Of a stretch of DNA of 45,502 nucleotides, positions 42,516 to 45,502 are shown piece after piece. The translations under genes and the position numbers were made by a program. Within the stretch, counting starts at the first letter, position 1. Every line of letters starts with the position of its first letter. The notes under the pieces are model-generated. The model was not told where the DNA came from. It searched no databases and worked only from the letters and a program-made list of their open reading frames with translations. The stretch is from an uncultured Clostridium sp. Lineage in GTDB: Bacteria; Bacillota; Clostridia; TANB77; CAG-508. Location: NCBI GenBank assembly GCA_900556975.1, contig USQZ01000008.1, positions 1 through 45,502 of the forward strand, given 5' to 3'.

Positions 42516-42938
42516 TTAAAGATAATCACGAACCAGGATTGCGTTTTCCACGAGTTTAGTAAGTTTCGTATAAAAAGGAGCGGTCTCATCGTTAAATTTT
42601 GCTTCGTCTTTGGGTAATAATCCGCAGGAAGTCAAAAAATAAAACGAGACTATAGGATGTGTGGCGTTTTCCGGAAGAACACCGGCGTATTCGCCGTTCA
42701 GTTTGCGGACATACTCTTCACGGAAGATAATTGCCGGAAACTTCTTGGCAACCAACTGCTTTACAGCATCGATGTTGAGAAAACCGGTACCTACATTGCC
42801 ATAGTCTACACCTGATTCATCGAGTTTCAAACACTTTAAAATCAAATTGATGCAGACATCACGACCACATTCTTTGATTTCTCCGTTTGGTGCAAATACC
42901 TTTGAGTAACATTCAAGAAAATCGTTTTCCCGTTTCAT
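42516..42938 (-). CDS. Orphan hypothetical protein (higher-GC cassette E)
   Basis: A 140-residue protein, not recognised: MKRENDFLECYSKVFAPNGE, several Cys, then VLPENATHPIVSFYFLTSCG. The start MKREND is chosen because AATAGGAGGTAT lies 5 nt upstream; the frame is open to 43022. GC is strongly above the host (32 of 60 in 42661-42720, against 13 of 60 in hemW at 42181-42240). It lies alone between hemW and hrcA on the opposite strand with its own promoter and terminator. Probably acquired. Confidence 0.65.
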   Translation of the reverse strand: MKRENDFLECYSKVFAPNGEIKECGRDVCINLILKCLKLDESGVDYGNVGTGFLNIDAVKQLVAKKFPAIIFREEYVRKLNGEYAGVLPENATHPIVSFYFLTSCGLLPKDEAKFNDETAPFYTKLTKLVENAILVRDYL

Positions 42939-43013
42939 AGTGATACCTCCTATTCTAAAAAAGCTTTTACAACGGGTGTCTAAAGGTTCATTAATATGAG
43001 TCTTTGTAGGGAT

Positions 43014-43042
43014 ATTATACACTCATCGACTAAATTTGTAAA
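43014..43042 (-). promoter_or_regulatory. Promoter of orphan cassette gene 42516
   Basis: On the minus strand, TTTACA (43042-43037), 17-nt spacer, TATAAT (43019-43014): close to sigma-A consensus. It is divergent from and only about 28 bp from the hrcA promoter. Confidence 0.7.
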
Positions 43043-43056
43043 TAATTTTAAGTAAA

Positions 43057-43083
43057 TTAGCAAATACTATTGACAATTGCTAA
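43057..43083 (+). promoter_or_regulatory. CIRCE-like inverted repeat overlapping hrcA -35
   Basis: TTAGCAAAT (43057-43065), 9-bp spacer, AATTGCTAA (43075-43083). The spacing and outer bases match CIRCE (TTAGCACTC-N9-GAGTGCTAA); the inner bases diverge. It spans the -35 (TTGACA, 43070-43075). Confidence 0.5.
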
Positions 43084-43098
43084 AAATAGATATAATAT
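43070..43098 (+). promoter_or_regulatory. hrcA operon promoter
   Basis: TTGACA (43070-43075) with TAATAT (43093-43098, 17-nt spacer) or TATAAT (43091-43096, 15-nt spacer). Confidence 0.65.
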
Positions 43099-43109
43099 AT
43101 ATAAAGAAT

Positions 43110-43136
43110 TTAGCAAAGACACATAAAGAGTGCTAA
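43110..43136 (+). promoter_or_regulatory. CIRCE operator of hrcA-grpE-dnaK
   Basis: TTAGCAAAG (43110-43118), exact 9-nt spacer, GAGTGCTAA (43128-43136). The right half is a perfect CIRCE half-site and the left is degenerate. It lies between the promoter and hrcA, as expected for HrcA repression. Confidence 0.8.
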
Positions 43137-43155
43137 AAATAAAAGAGGTAGTAAA

Positions 43156-44184
43156 ATGGTTGAAAATCTTGATAATAGAAAAAAAAGAATACTTCAAGCA
43201 ATCATAGAAGAATACATTGATACTGCAGAGCCTGTAAGCTCAGGAAATTTAGTAAAAGAATTGAATTGCAGTAGTGCTACAATAAGAAATGAAATGGCTG
43301 AATTAGAAAAAATAGGTTTCATTGAAAAGCCATACACATCAGCTGGAAGAATACCATCTCAAAAAGGATATAGATATTATATAGATGAATTATTAAGAGA
43401 TGATAAATTAACTAAAAAAGAAATGCAATATATAAAAAATAAACTAGAAACAACAGTAAACGATTTAGAAGATTTAACAAAAATAGCAACAACAACATTA
43501 TCAGAATTAACACATTATACGACAATTGCTATAGGACCTAAAATAGAAAAACATACAATATTAGATGTTAAATTCGTATTATTAGGAAGCAAAGTTATGA
43601 TGGCGATAATCTTAACAGACTCTGGAATAATTCGTGAAGCAATCATAAAATTCGATGAAGATGTTACAGAAGAACAAATTAAAAATCTAAATACAATATT
43701 CGCAAACCATATGGTTGGAAAACCAATAGAAGAAATTGGCGGAAATGTTGAAGAATTTATATCTACACAAATGAATAGTAGTATAGCAGTTATAAAGAAA
43801 ATAATAGAAGAAATAGATAAATTATTTAAAGAAAGCGAAGAAGTTTATTTAGAAGGAACAAACAAATCATTTGACTTACCAGAATTTCAAAAAGCAGATT
43901 TAGCTAAAAACTTCATGAACGTCTTAGATGCCAAAGATTTAGTATCAGAAGTACTAAATACAGGAATAGCAGAAGATATTAATGTTTATATAGGAAATGA
44001 ATTACATGATGAAAAATTAAAAGATTTTAGTGTAGTAACATTTAACCATTTACTAGGTGATAAAGATATAGGAACAATAGGAATAATCGGGCCAACAAGA
44101 ATGGATTATTCAAAAGTTATTTCTATAATGAAATATATAAGCAAAAAAATAAAAGAAGACTATGAAGATGACAATAAAAATTAA
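43156..44184 (+). CDS. hrcA: Heat-inducible transcription repressor HrcA
   Basis: A 342-residue HrcA. The N-terminal winged helix contains TAEPVSSGNLVKELNCSSAT and NEMAELEKIGFIEKPYTSAG; the central GAF-like domain includes VKFVLLGSKVMMAIILTDSG, and IGIIGPTRMDYSKVI is near the C-terminus. It represses chaperone operons through CIRCE, and a CIRCE site lies 20 bp upstream of its ATG, giving autoregulation. grpE follows after 20 bp. Confidence 0.96.
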   Translation: MVENLDNRKKRILQAIIEEYIDTAEPVSSGNLVKELNCSSATIRNEMAELEKIGFIEKPYTSAGRIPSQKGYRYYIDELLRDDKLTKKEMQYIKNKLETTVNDLEDLTKIATTTLSELTHYTTIAIGPKIEKHTILDVKFVLLGSKVMMAIILTDSGIIREAIIKFDEDVTEEQIKNLNTIFANHMVGKPIEEIGGNVEEFISTQMNSSIAVIKKIIEEIDKLFKESEEVYLEGTNKSFDLPEFQKADLAKNFMNVLDAKDLVSEVLNTGIAEDINVYIGNELHDEKLKDFSVVTFNHLLGDKDIGTIGIIGPTRMDYSKVISIMKYISKKIKEDYEDDNKN

Positions 44185-44204
44185 TTAAGAAAGAAGGGAA
44201 AAAG

Positions 44205-44714
44205 ATGGCAGAAAAAGAAAAAAACACAAAAGACGAGAACGAAGTTAAGGCAGAAAATGTTGAAAAAGAAACAGAAGTTATCGAAAACGACATTGAAAAA
44301 GAATTAGATGAACTTAATGATAGATACAAGCGATTATTTGCTGAATTTGAAAACTACAAAAAAAGAAACATGAAAGAAAGAGAATCTTTAAGAAATATGC
44401 TTACATCGGACATAATGATGAGCATATTACCAATAATAGATAATCTAGAAAAAGCAATAAGCACTGGAACTAAGGATAAAGCATATGAAGAAGGAATAAA
44501 ATTAGTGTTAAAACAATTAAAAGATGTTTTAGCATATAATGGAGTTAAAGAAATTGAAACAGTAGGAAAAGAATTTGATCCAGAACTTCATGAAGCTGTA
44601 AGTCATGTAACAGACGAAAAGCTTGGAAAGAACATTATAAAAGAAGAATTCAGAAAAGGCTATATCATAGGAACTAAAGTAATTAGACATTCTATGGTTA
44701 TAGTTGCAAATTAG
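44205..44714 (+). CDS. grpE: Nucleotide exchange factor GrpE
   Basis: A 169-residue GrpE. The acidic/Lys-rich N-terminus leads to a long coiled coil (ELDELNDRYKRLFAEFENYK, then KRNMKERES), a four-helix region (PIIDNLEKAIS) and the beta domain VGKEFDPELHEAVSHVTD ending KVIRHSMVIVAN. It releases ADP from DnaK. It sits between hrcA and dnaK in the usual order. Confidence 0.96.
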   Translation: MAEKEKNTKDENEVKAENVEKETEVIENDIEKELDELNDRYKRLFAEFENYKKRNMKERESLRNMLTSDIMMSILPIIDNLEKAISTGTKDKAYEEGIKLVLKQLKDVLAYNGVKEIETVGKEFDPELHEAVSHVTDEKLGKNIIKEEFRKGYIIGTKVIRHSMVIVAN

Positions 44715-44787
44715 TTTTTAATTTTAAAAAATATAAATTGTACAAAAGAACAAATTTAAGATAGATGAAATAAGGAGGAATAAGAAT

Positions 44788-45502
44788 ATGTCAAAAATTA
44801 TAGGTATTGACTTAGGAACAACAAACTCATGTGTAGCCGTAATGGAAGGTGGAGAAGCAGTTGTAATTCCAAACCCAGAAGGAAATAGAACAACTCCATC
44901 AGTAGTTGCATTTTCACAAAATGGTGAAAGATTAGTTGGACAAATTGCAAAACGTCAAGCAGTAACAAACCCAGATCATACAGTAATCTCAATTAAAAGA
45001 GATATGGGTACAGATAAAAAGGTAAAAATCGAAGGTGATGAATTTACACCTCAAGAAATATCAGCAATGATATTACAAAAATTAAAATCAGATGCTGAAA
45101 ATTATTTAGGAACAGAAGTAAAACAAGCAGTTATTACAGTTCCTGCATACTTCAGTGATAGCCAAAGACAAGCAACAAAAGATGCTGGTAAAATAGCTGG
45201 ACTAGAAGTTTTAAGAATTATAAACGAACCAACAGCTGCAGCACTTGCATTTGGTATGGATAAAGCAGATAAAGATCAAAAAATAATGGTATATGATTTA
45301 GGTGGAGGTACATTCGATGTTTCTATCCTAGACATAGGTGATGGTGTATTTGAAGTTTTAGCTACAAGCGGAAACAATAGACTTGGTGGAGATGACTTCG
45401 ATCAAAAAATTATAGAATATCTAATTGCAGAATTCAAAAAAACAAACGGAATTGATTTAAGTACAGATAAAATGGCAATGCAAAGATTAAAAGAAGCTGC
45501 TG
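44788..45502 (+). CDS. dnaK: Chaperone DnaK (partial, N-terminal ATPase)
   Basis: First 238 codons of DnaK before the window ends: MSKIIGIDLGTTNSCVAVME, then NRTTPSVVAF, VPAYFSDSQRQATKDAGKIA, NEPTAAALAFG, the phosphate loop VYDLGGGTFDVSILD and LGGDDFDQKI. AAGGAGGAA precedes the ATG. The 3' part, including the substrate-binding domain, lies beyond 45502. Confidence 0.97.
   Translation, partial: MSKIIGIDLGTTNSCVAVMEGGEAVVIPNPEGNRTTPSVVAFSQNGERLVGQIAKRQAVTNPDHTVISIKRDMGTDKKVKIEGDEFTPQEISAMILQKLKSDAENYLGTEVKQAVITVPAYFSDSQRQATKDAGKIAGLEVLRIINEPTAAALAFGMDKADKDQKIMVYDLGGGTFDVSILDIGDGVFEVLATSGNNRLGGDDFDQKIIEYLIAEFKKTNGIDLSTDKMAMQRLKEAA

Overview
This is a very AT-rich chromosomal segment of a spore-forming Clostridia-type Firmicute, probably an uncultured gut lineage. 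Evidence: ireB-ruvX-DUF1292, rbgA-mrnC, whiA, hemW-hrcA-grpE-dnaK, BceRSAB-type genes, and a sigK gene interrupted by a skin-like element. Exact taxonomy cannot be read from the window.

Layout. 1-2800: fatty acyl-CoA ligase and a membrane-anchored protein (minus strand). 2920-4182: SH3/glucosaminidase wall hydrolase. 4318-10183: apparent operon with a small membrane protein, a 1078-residue CpaE/MinD-like protein with two tandem-repeat arrays and two AT-hook-like motifs, a GAF/degenerate-GGDEF membrane protein, then ireB, ruvX and a DUF1292 gene. 11494-15934: seven-gene operon rich in nucleotide-pool and DNA hygiene functions (HAM1-like, NUDIX, Maf, an unknown protein, P-loop kinase, PH-like membrane protein, uracil-DNA-glycosylase-like). 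16100-20722: truncated sigma factor, then rbgA-mrnC with a RhuM/GNAT pair inserted between two copies of the rbgA 5' end. 20813-23135: tRNA-Glu, recN, helical protein. 23380-30098: Bce-type two-component system, sortase-anchored surface protein, frameshifted ABC ATPase behind a structured leader, and FtsX permease. 30926-36635: sigK split by a 5,011-bp element. 37456-42360: radical SAM protein, rdgB, 6S RNA, prmC, whiA, hemW. 43057-45502: CIRCE-controlled hrcA-grpE-dnaK (dnaK cut by the window end).

Three things stand out. First, the sigK interruption is a very small skin element (serine recombinase, secreted SH3 protein, ECF sigma/membrane anti-sigma pair, 57-residue protein). Joining at a 5-bp core AAATG restores an in-frame 232-residue pro-sigma-K. 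The recombinase's own stop codon overlaps that core. Second, five solitary orphan genes (10866, 16584, 30258, 36890, 42516) have distinctly higher GC, strong Shine-Dalgarno sites and their own GC-rich terminators, and sit one at a time between core genes. They look like a dispersed class of acquired single-gene cassettes. Third, the RhuM/GNAT insert is bracketed by a 105-bp near-perfect repeat that rebuilds the rbgA translation start.

Two genes (the Bce-type ATPase at its Walker A and the sigK recombinase) each carry a single extra C before a GG. These may be real inactivations or sequence errors. All functions are inferred from reading the sequence; no searches were run.
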